Below are positions 1 through 5,700 of a stretch of 5,822 nucleotides of DNA, piece by piece (position 1 is the stretch's first letter; each line of letters begins with the position of its first letter). Under the pieces are notes generated by a model that had not been told where the DNA came from, made no database searches, and worked only from the letters and a program-made list of their open reading frames with translations. Position numbers and translations under genes: made by a program. The DNA is taken from assembly GCA_020355945.1 (NCBI GenBank), contig CP070627.1, positions 1,994,044-1,999,865 on the forward strand, written 5' to 3'. The DNA comes from Candidatus Aminicenantota bacterium (lineage in GTDB: Bacteria > Acidobacteriota > Aminicenantia > UBA2199).

Positions 1-21
1 AAAATTAAATGATTCTTTACC

Positions 22-25
22 GGAG
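22..25 (+). promoter_or_regulatory. Ribosome binding site for the dehydratase (supports TTG start)
   Basis: GGAG lies nine bases before a TTG codon at 35. No ATG lies in frame between the window edge and this point, and the frame is open back to base 2, so the ribosome site is what decides the start. The resulting N-terminus runs straight into the first membrane helix, as is usual for this family. A start further left, outside the window, cannot be fully excluded. Confidence 0.65.
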
Positions 26-34
26 TTATCAATA

Positions 35-1909
35 TTGAAACTCATTGAACGTTTACTCATACCGACGCCATTAAAACGAGTCGCCTTCTTCTTGTTGGCA
101 GATATCATTTTTATTGTATTCTCGTTCTACTTCTCTTTTTATTTGCGCTTCGGGTTTAGATACCCGGAAAGATGGCACAAACACTTTCTGCCCTGGATTT
201 GCGGGATCGTGGTGGTTAAAATTTTATTTTTAGCCATATTCCGGATTTATAAAATCAACTGGCGTTTCGTGGGCATTACAGAGCTGAGGAATCTATTAAA
301 AAGCGCTGCAGCCAGTACTTTGTTTATATATGCAGCCAACCTGGCAGTCAGGCATTTTTTTACTGCTTACACCCTTCCCAGGGGCGTGGTGGTTATTGAT
401 GCCATTATCAGTTTCGGCCTGATGGGACTGTTGAAAATCTCAAAACGGTTATATATTGATATCTTTTCCAAAAGCAGTATTGGCAAACGTACCTTAATTA
501 TCGGTGCGGACCTGACAGCCGAACGATTGGTCAATGAATTAAAGGCTAGTAATTCCCGGCTCATCCCCATCGCTTTTATCGATGAAAATCATATGAGAAT
601 CGGCACTCGCATCAACGGGCTCCCGGTATTGGGAGGGTATGAAAAAATCCAGGACCTCATAAAAGATGAAAAAGTAGAAAGTGTATTGATCAATCTTCCC
701 AAAGCCTCTCATAAAAAAATCAGTGAATTATTCTATGCCATCAATAAAACCGGCGTAGATGATATTAAAATCGTTCCCCAGGTGGATGAATTTAATAAAA
801 AAGTAAATGTAGTCAAAGACATCAAAAACCTGGATATTGACGACCTGCTTTCCAGGGAATCAGTCAAAGTGGATTATGAAGACATTGGAAATTTTTTAAA
901 AGATAAAACCATCCTGGTAACAGGCGCGGCCGGTTCCATTGGTTCTGAAATTGTCAGGAAACTGGTGCAGTTTGGAGTAAAGCATATTATCGGGTATGAA
1001 ATTGATGAGACCGAGGTATTTAATCTGCAGTTTGAGATGGAAAAAATCACTGATGAAAGTCAGCGGGTTGATTTAGTAGTAGGAGATGTTCGCGACCGGG
1101 GGAGACTGGCGCGGGTTTTTGAAACCTATCAACCGGACATCGTGTTTCATGCTTCAGCATACAAACATGTCCCCTTGATGGAGGACCACCCGGAGGAGGC
1201 AGTTAAAACCAATATATTGGGAACAGTAAATATTGCTGAAATATCCGTCCAATACCAGGTGAAAAAGTTCATCAACATTTCCACTGATAAAGCCGTGAAT
1301 CCCACCAGTATCATGGGAGCCAGCAAACGGTTCAGCGAAATGGTATGCCAGGACCTTAACGGGGAGAAAACAAAGTTCACTTCCGTTCGTTTTGGCAATG
1401 TGTTGGGCAGCAGAGGCAGTGTGATACCCCTGTTTTTAGAGCAGATAAAAGATGGCGGCCCGGTTACGGTAACTCATCCCCAAATCAAACGTTATTTCAT
1501 GTCCATTCCCGAAGCGGTGCTGCTGGTGTTCCAGGCTGCTTATATGGGCAGCAAAGATGGCGGTGAAATCTTTGTGCTGGATATGGGAGAACCCGTCAAA
1601 ATTGTTACCCTGGCCGAAAACCTTATCCGTCTCAATAACATGGAACCCTATAAAGACATTGATATTGTATTTACCGGTCTGCGTCCCGGTGAGAAACTTT
1701 TTGAAGAACTTCTCACCGCAGAAGAAGGCACAGAAGCCACTGCCCATTCCAAAATCTACATCGCCAAACAAAACTCACATCTAAGCCCGGGAACACTGAA
1801 AACAGCATTAAAAGAATTGGAAAAATCTCTTTTAAACCCGGCTGATATAAAAAATATCTTAAAAAAATATGTGCCTTATTACCTGGATAATCCGGGAAAA
1901 AAAGTATGA
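35..1909 (+). CDS. Membrane-bound nucleotide-sugar 4,6-dehydratase (WbpM/PglF/CapD family)
   Basis: This is a polysaccharide-biosynthesis dehydratase, probably acting on UDP-GlcNAc to give UDP-2-acetamido-2,6-dideoxy-4-hexulose at the inner face of the membrane. The 624-residue length is normal for the long family form. Residues about 14-135 hold four hydrophobic segments. About 150-270 form the first Rossmann-like domain (CoA_binding_3 type, IIGA at 155-158). About 291-580 form the catalytic SDR domain. The NAD-binding loop GAAGSIGSE is at 297-305. The active-site block STDKAVNPTSIMGASK is at 416-431, with Met427 where ordinary SDRs have Tyr and Lys431 four residues on. This Ser/Thr-Met-Lys arrangement is known for WbpM and PglF. 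LRPGEKLFEELL at 549-560 is the family's C-terminal signature. No aminotransferase or epimerase lies in the window, so the final sugar is unknown. Family assignment is firm; the exact substrate is inferred. Confidence 0.95.
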   Translation: MKLIERLLIPTPLKRVAFFLLADIIFIVFSFYFSFYLRFGFRYPERWHKHFLPWICGIVVVKILFLAIFRIYKINWRFVGITELRNLLKSAAASTLFIYAANLAVRHFFTAYTLPRGVVVIDAIISFGLMGLLKISKRLYIDIFSKSSIGKRTLIIGADLTAERLVNELKASNSRLIPIAFIDENHMRIGTRINGLPVLGGYEKIQDLIKDEKVESVLINLPKASHKKISELFYAINKTGVDDIKIVPQVDEFNKKVNVVKDIKNLDIDDLLSRESVKVDYEDIGNFLKDKTILVTGAAGSIGSEIVRKLVQFGVKHIIGYEIDETEVFNLQFEMEKITDESQRVDLVVGDVRDRGRLARVFETYQPDIVFHASAYKHVPLMEDHPEEAVKTNILGTVNIAEISVQYQVKKFINISTDKAVNPTSIMGASKRFSEMVCQDLNGEKTKFTSVRFGNVLGSRGSVIPLFLEQIKDGGPVTVTHPQIKRYFMSIPEAVLLVFQAAYMGSKDGGEIFVLDMGEPVKIVTLAENLIRLNNMEPYKDIDIVFTGLRPGEKLFEELLTAEEGTEATAHSKIYIAKQNSHLSPGTLKTALKELEKSLLNPADIKNILKKYVPYYLDNPGKKV

Positions 1910-1949
1910 TCTCCCCTGCGGCCCCTGTGATCTCTGCTGCTATGAAAAT

Positions 1950-1979
1950 AAGCCGCTAAGACACGCGAAGGGACGCGAA
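1950..1979 (-). repeat. Three-unit 10-base tandem repeat within arm 1
   Basis: The plus strand reads AAGCCGCTAA, GACACGCGAA, GGGACGCGAA, three imperfect 10-base units. On the minus strand the units share the core TTMGCG, where M is A or C. The repeat sits where arm 2 carries its own three-unit CTCTGTG repeat, followed there too by GGCT. Its function is unknown. Confidence 0.65.
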
Positions 1980-2014
1980 TAAAAATATGCATAAATTCTG
2001 TCGTAGATTACAGC

Positions 2015-2032
2015 GGTTTGATTCATCAAACC
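2015..2032. repeat. Hairpin 2 of arm 1
   Basis: GGTTTGA and TCAAACC form a perfect 7-base stem around TTCA, with one further T-A pair possible inside the loop. It is the reverse complement of the inner part of the hairpin at 3502-3523. No T-run follows closely on either strand, so it is not a standard intrinsic terminator. Confidence 0.8.
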
Positions 2033-2063
2033 CCGTAGAGGCGTGGATGAATTGCTTGGGCCG

Positions 2064-2081
2064 GGCTTGATAAATCAAGCC
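2064..2081. repeat. Hairpin 1 of arm 1
   Basis: GGCTTGAT and ATCAAGCC form a perfect 8-base stem around AA. Its reverse complement is identical to 18 bases of the hairpin at 3454-3473. It differs from the neighbouring hairpin at 2015-2032 by a compensated stem change (C-G in place of T-A), so the two stems look related. Confidence 0.8.
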
Positions 2082-2140
2082 GTGAAGCATCTACAATAGA
2101 ATGGAGTAAGCAAGGGCATGATTTTCATCCGTTTCCGGGC

Positions 2141-2155
2141 GAGGCCAGCGGCCTC
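2141..2155 (+). other. GC-rich hairpin just upstream of the 2174 gene
   Basis: GAGGCC and GGCCTC flank AGC, giving a strong 6-base stem that ends 18 bases before the ATG at 2174. It lies in the outer block of arm 1. The equivalent bases of arm 2 do not keep the pairing, so it may be chance or specific to this copy. If transcribed it could affect translation of the gene behind it. No T-run follows. Confidence 0.4.
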
Positions 2156-2173
2156 ATGAACGACTGCTAAGAA

Positions 2174-3424
2174 ATGCTGAATAAGAAAAAAATTAAAGAC
2201 TTTTTCAATCAAAAGTATGTAAAAATTCTTTTATTGGTACTGGTATTGGCGGTTTCCATTAAACCTTTTTTGTTCACCTGGAATTTTATCCAGGCCAACC
2301 TGCATCTCAAAAAAGATAAATTCAAAGCCGGGACGTATATGGTTAATGCCCTCTCTTATAAATCTTCCGTATATAAGATTTTTAACCTGCACTCTCCATG
2401 GGTAATCGAACATTACCTGGTAAAATCCGCCATTTATAATAACGATAAAAAGCGCCTGGATGCCTATTCGCATGTAATATCCTCCTCTGCGCTGCAAACG
2501 CGGTTTAACGATAATTTTTATTTTCAACATTTATCAGGGAACATTGATCAAGATAAGGATTGGCAGCACCTGGATGAAGTATGCTTTGACCTGTTAACCG
2601 ACCCGCGGATGAATCAACGCACCGCTGCGATCTTTGAAGAAATCGGCTGTTCCTTTAATAAAGGATTTATAAAAAACCTGGCGGATTTTGTCTCCTGGAA
2701 AGACAATACCCAATTGCATCATTACCTGGTCTCAAAATATGCAATTAACCAATCATCCTTTAACAGTGCTGAATTAGCAGGATGTGATTATCAAGAATCC
2801 ATTGCCAGGGTAAAGGAGTTGATGTGGGTAAAATATAAACTCAAGGCAGAAGGTATGGGAGCGAATTTAGTCCAATGTCCCGGTTTTACGGTTCAACGAT
2901 GTATTGAAAAAAACTGGTATTTTTCCAATATGGCTGATAATGAACCCTTTTCCAGGGGGTCTTTTTTTATGGGAACAGATAAAATCGGTAAAAACCAAAA
3001 CCCGGTTATCCGCTTAATGGGTTTTTTTGTCACTCATGATCCCGGTAAATCCAGGCCGCGGGGAGGTGTGCGCAGTAGACAAAGAATTACTGCTGAAAAT
3101 GGTTTTTATGTGTTTAGTTTTGATTATTGTACGATTACGGGCAGTGAGCGGCCTTCCTTTTTCTTGTGCAAAGGAATGGAAAAACGTATTCCGTCAACCC
3201 GAAGGCAATGGAAAAAAGTCATTTTTATTTTGAATAATGCGTTCAATACCTACGAATTTCTGAATCCTTTGATCCGCATGTGGGGTACGGGAACGCTGCT
3301 GGTAGATAATGTTTTCCTGGCAAAGGTAACAACCATGAAATTTTCCATCTCCAATCCATATGAGCTTTTATTAGAAGAGTGGCAGCCCCTCATGATGTCG
3401 CGGGCCTCACCCGGAGACCCATGA
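2174..3424 (+). CDS. Membrane-anchored protein with carbohydrate-binding-like C-terminal domain
   Basis: I do not recognise this 416-residue protein as a named family. A lysine-rich N-terminus (KKK at 4-6) precedes one hydrophobic segment at about 17-36 with no cleavage or lipobox motif, so the bulk should lie outside the membrane. Residues about 45-225 look mainly helical, with no clear motif. Residues about 231-385 resemble a CBM4/9-type jelly roll: NLVQCPGF at 231-238 resembles the NLVxNPGFE opening, and RMWGTGTLLVDNVFL at 368-382 resembles the closing strands. An in-frame TAA two codons upstream rules out a longer start, and the next Met (56) would lose the anchor. The ribosome site is weak. 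Codons 404-416 and the stop lie inside the repeat arm at 3382-3588, so the tail PLMMSRASPGDP may have been added by that element. A role in binding or handling surface glycan is inferred from the domain and the neighbours. Confidence 0.75.
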   Translation: MLNKKKIKDFFNQKYVKILLLVLVLAVSIKPFLFTWNFIQANLHLKKDKFKAGTYMVNALSYKSSVYKIFNLHSPWVIEHYLVKSAIYNNDKKRLDAYSHVISSSALQTRFNDNFYFQHLSGNIDQDKDWQHLDEVCFDLLTDPRMNQRTAAIFEEIGCSFNKGFIKNLADFVSWKDNTQLHHYLVSKYAINQSSFNSAELAGCDYQESIARVKELMWVKYKLKAEGMGANLVQCPGFTVQRCIEKNWYFSNMADNEPFSRGSFFMGTDKIGKNQNPVIRLMGFFVTHDPGKSRPRGGVRSRQRITAENGFYVFSFDYCTITGSERPSFFLCKGMEKRIPSTRRQWKKVIFILNNAFNTYEFLNPLIRMWGTGTLLVDNVFLAKVTTMKFSISNPYELLLEEWQPLMMSRASPGDP

Positions 3425-3453
3425 AAATTATACCCTCGCTTAATCTACTGTAG

Positions 3454-3473
3454 GGGCTTGATTTATCAAGCCC
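3454..3473. repeat. Hairpin 1 of arm 2
   Basis: GGGCTTGA and TCAAGCCC form a perfect 8-base stem around TTTA. It starts 29 bases after the stop of the upstream gene. There is no T-run directly behind it, so any role in ending transcription is uncertain. Confidence 0.85.
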
Positions 3474-3501
3474 AGGCCGGACGATTCACACATGCCGCTG
3501 C

Positions 3502-3541
3502 GGGGTTTGATGAATCAAACCCCTACAATTGAATTTTTTTT
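3502..3541 (+). terminator. Hairpin 2 of arm 2 with a detached T-run (possible terminator)
   Basis: GGGGTTTGA (3502-3510) and TCAAACCCC (3515-3523) form a perfect 9-base stem around TGAA. A run of eight T follows at 3534-3541, ten bases beyond the stem. The stem and T-run suggest a Rho-independent terminator for the gene ending at 3424, but the gap is longer than usual. The stem is clear; the terminator role is a weak inference, since the element may simply be a repeat. Confidence 0.4.
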
Positions 3542-3542
3542 A

Positions 3543-3569
3543 CTCTGTGACCTCTGTGTCCTCTGTGGC
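3543..3569 (+). repeat. Three-unit 9-base tandem repeat CTCTGTGNC within arm 2
   Basis: CTCTGTGAC, CTCTGTGTC and CTCTGTGGC follow each other without gaps, identical except at the eighth base. They lie 24 bases before the ATG at 3593, in the leader of that gene. Similar short phrases are, from memory, common between genes in several environmental phyla; I cannot confirm that here. Confidence 0.85.
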
Positions 3570-3592
3570 TAAAGTAATTTCATAGCAGGAAA

Positions 3593-4936
3593 ATGAAAAT
3601 AAATAACCGGACATTAATCATCACCCTGTTGATTATCGGTCTTGCTGTCGGCCTGGTTCACGTGTTCCTGATGCCTCCGTTCCAGAATCCCGATGAAGTT
3701 CAACATTTCCTGTATTCCGCAACCTATGCTTATGATCCCCAACAAATGGAAGCAATGGAAACCAGGGTCCTGGAAATGTTAAAAACGTATAAATGGTTTC
3801 ATTTCGTAGGTATTGGCCCGGGCTGGGAAAATACTCAAACAATATCGGATATATCCTATGTGTTCCATTTTGACCCGGATAGAAAGACCGCCCGGAAAAC
3901 CTTTTTTCATTTCCTGTACGGCACGATTTTAAAAATCTCCGGGATCAAAGATGTATTAACCGCGTTTTATTTTATGCGAATCATTTCCACTTTTTTCTAT
4001 ATCATCATTCTTTTCCTGGCTGCCTGGTTTTTTCGTACTTATTTCCCACAAAAATGGGAGTATTTGTTTATTGGTATGATCCTGGTTTTTCAATTGATGA
4101 CCATATTGAATGCGGTGAATTATGATGTTTTCATGGTGCTCTTTGGCACTCTCTTTTTTATTTTTGCTTACCAATACTTGCAATCCGAGAGAAAAATATA
4201 CCTGGCGTTTTTATTGATTGCCGCGCTGATGGGTACATTAACCAAGCTGGTGGGGATCATGTTTTTTGTCTATTTATTCATCTTACTCTGTATGAAAGTG
4301 AAATGGAACCTGGACCTGCTTAAGCGCTTTTTTTTAATACTCCTGGCGGTTATTATTGGATTTTGTTGGATTAATTATCTTTTCCCCGGGCGTTTTTATA
4401 ATTTATATTCGGTAATTTTTAATGTATTGGGAGATACCGGTGGTTCTTTGGCCCCGGCAGGTGAAAAGGTGCTCAGGCTCAGTCTTTTTGATTCCATGGC
4501 AGATAGTTTTTATTTTCATACCGGGTGGATGGGGTTTAAATTGAGCGCTTTTTGGTACCTGGTCCTAAAGATTTTTTTATTATTTTCAATCGTTGGCCTC
4601 TTTTCAGGGCTCTTCATCAAAAAAATAAACCTCCCTCCTTTAGAAAAAAAGTGGATGATTTATACTTTTATTGTGTGTGCGCTGCAAGTGTTTGCCATTT
4701 GGTTTTATTATGGTAGTAAAGTGACTGTCCAGGGAAGGTACTTATATCCTTTAATTATTCCTTTTATCGTTCTCATCTATTCGGGTTTACATTATCTTGA
4801 GAGGTGGTTTCAATTTAAGAAAAATTATATATTGATTTCTTATATTATTTTCCAGGTGGTAATGGTGGTATTTGCCATCACCCGTATCATATCGGTATTT
4901 TACCTGGAGATGGCCTCCCCCCATCCCGGGTTATAA
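3593..4936 (+). CDS. DUF2142-type polytopic membrane protein, probable GT-C fold glycosyltransferase
   Basis: This 447-residue protein has about ten or eleven hydrophobic segments: 9-27, 122-146, 155-172, 178-195, two or so in 201-234, 244-263, 322-341, 354-373, 383-401 and 412-435. After the first helix, PPFQNPDEVQHF at 28-39 carries the Asp-Glu...His motif (D34, E35, H38) typical of DUF2142, placed like the acidic catalytic motif of GT-C enzymes. NYDVFMVLF at 176-184, TKLVG at 217-221, SFYFHTGWMG at 305-314 and GRYLYPL at 381-387 fit the same family. It probably uses a lipid-linked sugar on the outer face of the membrane; donor and acceptor are unknown. An in-frame TAA at 3575-3577 limits the start, and AGG at 3587-3589 lies only three bases before the ATG, an unusually tight spacing. 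It may be co-transcribed with the genes before it. The family call is fairly sure; the activity is inferred. Confidence 0.85.
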   Translation: MKINNRTLIITLLIIGLAVGLVHVFLMPPFQNPDEVQHFLYSATYAYDPQQMEAMETRVLEMLKTYKWFHFVGIGPGWENTQTISDISYVFHFDPDRKTARKTFFHFLYGTILKISGIKDVLTAFYFMRIISTFFYIIILFLAAWFFRTYFPQKWEYLFIGMILVFQLMTILNAVNYDVFMVLFGTLFFIFAYQYLQSERKIYLAFLLIAALMGTLTKLVGIMFFVYLFILLCMKVKWNLDLLKRFFLILLAVIIGFCWINYLFPGRFYNLYSVIFNVLGDTGGSLAPAGEKVLRLSLFDSMADSFYFHTGWMGFKLSAFWYLVLKIFLLFSIVGLFSGLFIKKINLPPLEKKWMIYTFIVCALQVFAIWFYYGSKVTVQGRYLYPLIIPFIVLIYSGLHYLERWFQFKKNYILISYIIFQVVMVVFAITRIISVFYLEMASPHPGL

Positions 4937-4970
4937 TAAGTCAAAATGGGTACACATCTCCCGTTTCCGC

Positions 4971-5005
4971 TTTCCTGTTTCCTGTTTCCTGTTTCCTGTT
5001 TCCTG
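4971..5005. repeat. Five tandem copies of the heptamer TTTCCTG
   Basis: Five perfect head-to-tail 7-base units occupy 4971-5005, preceded in register by a degenerate sixth (TTTCCGC, 4964-4970). The array lies between two genes that converge, 34 bases after the stop at 4936 and five bases beyond the stop of the minus-strand gene. On the minus strand it reads CAGGAAA. It resembles the short tandemly repeated heptamers known from cyanobacteria and other bacteria. No terminator hairpin is visible in this gap. Confidence 0.95.
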
Positions 5006-5010
5006 TTGAC

Positions 5011-5562
5011 TTATTCTTTAAAGATCTCACCGAAATCAAAAGCGACAGAGCAGAGACCAAAGTCAAATGTCATTTTATCTTCTTTAAAGTCTTCCACTTT
5101 TTCGTATTCGCTGTTTTTTAGCATAAAGACCTCTGCACTTTTGGTCTCAGGATCAACGATACAGTAGTATTTCACTCCGGCGGCCTGATAGAGTTGATAT
5201 TTTAATATCCTGTCCTTACGTGAAGTTGAAGGGGAAAGAACTTCAAATACCAAAACCGGGGGAATCAACAGTTTTTTACCTTTAATGTTCTCACCGCAGA
5301 CTACCAGGACATCAGGTTGAGCCACAGTGTCTTCAGTGATCTGCCAATCCACAGGCAAAAGGGGTTTACACTTTTTACAGTTTTCTAACAAATTTCCCAG
5401 ATATCTATAAATTTTCCCGGAAATTTCCTGGTGTTCAATTGTTGGCTGGGGGGCCATCGCATAGGGAATCCCATTAATGATTTCCCAACGTCCGTCCCAT
5501 TGGGCATAGTCATCATAGTTGTAATGCGGCAAATCTTCCATTCTTAACGCAGTTAATCCCAT
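5011..5562 (-). CDS. Uma2 family (DUF820) predicted endonuclease-fold protein
   Basis: At 183 residues this has the usual length for the family. Family landmarks appear in order: YDDYAQWDGRWEIINGIPY at 16-34, H44-Q45 in IEHQEIS, QPDVLVV at 82-88 and VFEVLSPST at 105-113. D117 and K121 follow in KDRILKYQLY, then GVKYYCIVDPE at 129-139. D84, E107 and probably K121 would be the PD-(D/E)XK-type catalytic set. These proteins are usually annotated as Uma2 endonucleases, but their biological role is poorly known. C62 and C65 form a CxxC. The start at 5562 has a near-perfect ribosome site six bases away and a promoter behind it, so the gene looks to be its own transcription unit. It has no evident link to the polysaccharide genes, towards which it converges. 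Complete and undamaged. Confidence 0.93.
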   Translation of the reverse strand: MGLTALRMEDLPHYNYDDYAQWDGRWEIINGIPYAMAPQPTIEHQEISGKIYRYLGNLLENCKKCKPLLPVDWQITEDTVAQPDVLVVCGENIKGKKLLIPPVLVFEVLSPSTSRKDRILKYQLYQAAGVKYYCIVDPETKSAEVFMLKNSEYEKVEDFKEDKMTFDFGLCSVAFDFGEIFKE

Positions 5563-5568
5563 ATTTAG

Positions 5569-5574
5569 CTCCTT
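5569..5574 (-). promoter_or_regulatory. Ribosome binding site for the Uma2-family gene
   Basis: AAGGAG on the minus strand lies six bases before the ATG at 5562. It favours this start over the internal Met8. Confidence 0.85.
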
Positions 5575-5582
5575 TTGTTATT

Positions 5583-5611
5583 AATATGCAACATTTTCGT
5601 GTTTTTGTCAA
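5583..5611 (-). promoter_or_regulatory. Sigma-70-type promoter for the Uma2-family gene
   Basis: On the minus strand a perfect TTGACA (5606-5611) is followed, after exactly 17 bases, by CATATT (5583-5588), which matches four of six -10 positions. Transcription would start near 5576, leaving a leader of only about 14 bases that begins almost at the ribosome site. Confidence 0.6.
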
Positions 5612-5665
5612 CCGATTGCTTCATGAATTGTTTTTCAAAATGGGCAACGCACAAATTACCTGACC

Positions 5666-5679
5666 CCATAATCCATAAT
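5666..5679. repeat. Two tandem copies of CCATAAT
   Basis: CCATAAT occurs twice in direct succession in the gap between the two minus-strand genes. With only two copies it may be chance. It is unrelated in sequence to the heptamer array at 4971-5005. Confidence 0.35.
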
Positions 5680-5700
5680 TTATTTCCTAAATTTGCTTGT

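Larger units (their letters stand above)
1937..2167 (-). repeat. Composite intergenic element, arm 1 (inverted relative to arm 2)
   Basis: This fills nearly all of the gap between the dehydratase and the next gene. Read on the minus strand it matches 3382-3588 of the plus strand block by block. A 77-base outer block (2091-2167) aligns to 3382-3453 at roughly 80% identity by hand count, with one 5-base gap. Hairpin GGCTTGAT/ATCAAGCC follows at 2064-2081, then hairpin GGTTTGA/TCAAACC at 2015-2032. After these come an A/T-rich stretch, a three-unit 10-base repeat at 1950-1979, and the end block CTGCTATGAAA at 1937-1947 (TTTCATAGCAG on the minus strand). I see no open reading frame or RNA gene in it. 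It is most likely a dispersed non-coding repeat; whether it is mobile, transcribed or regulatory is unknown. Confidence 0.8.
3382..3588 (+). repeat. Composite intergenic element, arm 2
   Basis: This is the second copy of the element at 1937-2167, in opposite orientation. It begins inside the 3' end of the preceding gene, at GCAG (3382-3385). In order it holds an outer block to 3453 (including the stop codon of that gene within CCATGAAAAT), hairpin GGGCTTGATTTATCAAGCCC at 3454-3473, a 28-base spacer, a second hairpin at 3502-3523, a run of eight T at 3534-3541, a three-unit CTCTGTG repeat, and the end block TTTCATAGCAG at 3578-3588. A sub-unit from 3449 to 3527 is bounded by TGTAGGGG and CCCCTACA, a perfect 8-base inverted pair. 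Beyond 3588 the similarity to arm 1 stops abruptly, four bases before the next ATG. Confidence 0.8.

Noticed and set aside
416..432. Loss of the catalytic Tyr in the dehydratase (protein residues 416-432)
   Set aside because: Met in place of Tyr is the established arrangement in WbpM/PglF-type enzymes, so it is not a defect. Coordinates here are protein residues.
1907..1933. Direct repeat TGATCT, each copy beside CCCCTG-like sequence, at the end of the dehydratase gene
   Set aside because: Only six bases are exact and the first copy overlaps the stop codon; too short to separate from chance, though it adjoins the end of arm 1 and could be rechecked as a target duplication.
2067..2097. Possible promoter TTGATA - 19 bases - TACAAT ahead of the 2174 gene
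   Set aside because: The spacing is too long and the -35 is part of a hairpin stem; the arrangement is not kept in the other arm.
1937..3588. CRISPR array or tRNA/rRNA gene in the repeat-rich gaps
   Set aside because: The repeats are two inverted copies with internal hairpins, not regularly spaced direct repeats, and no tRNA cloverleaf or rRNA motif is visible.
4946..5167. A 73-codon plus-strand frame beginning ATGGGTACACATC
   Set aside because: It runs through the heptamer array and then antisense through the end of the well-supported Uma2-family gene; the protein is low-complexity and has no ribosome site.
5655..5681. Phrase ATTATGGGGTCAGGT (minus strand) reminiscent of the flanks of REP-associated transposases
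   Set aside because: The resemblance is from memory only; there is no transposase frame, inverted repeat or second copy in the window.
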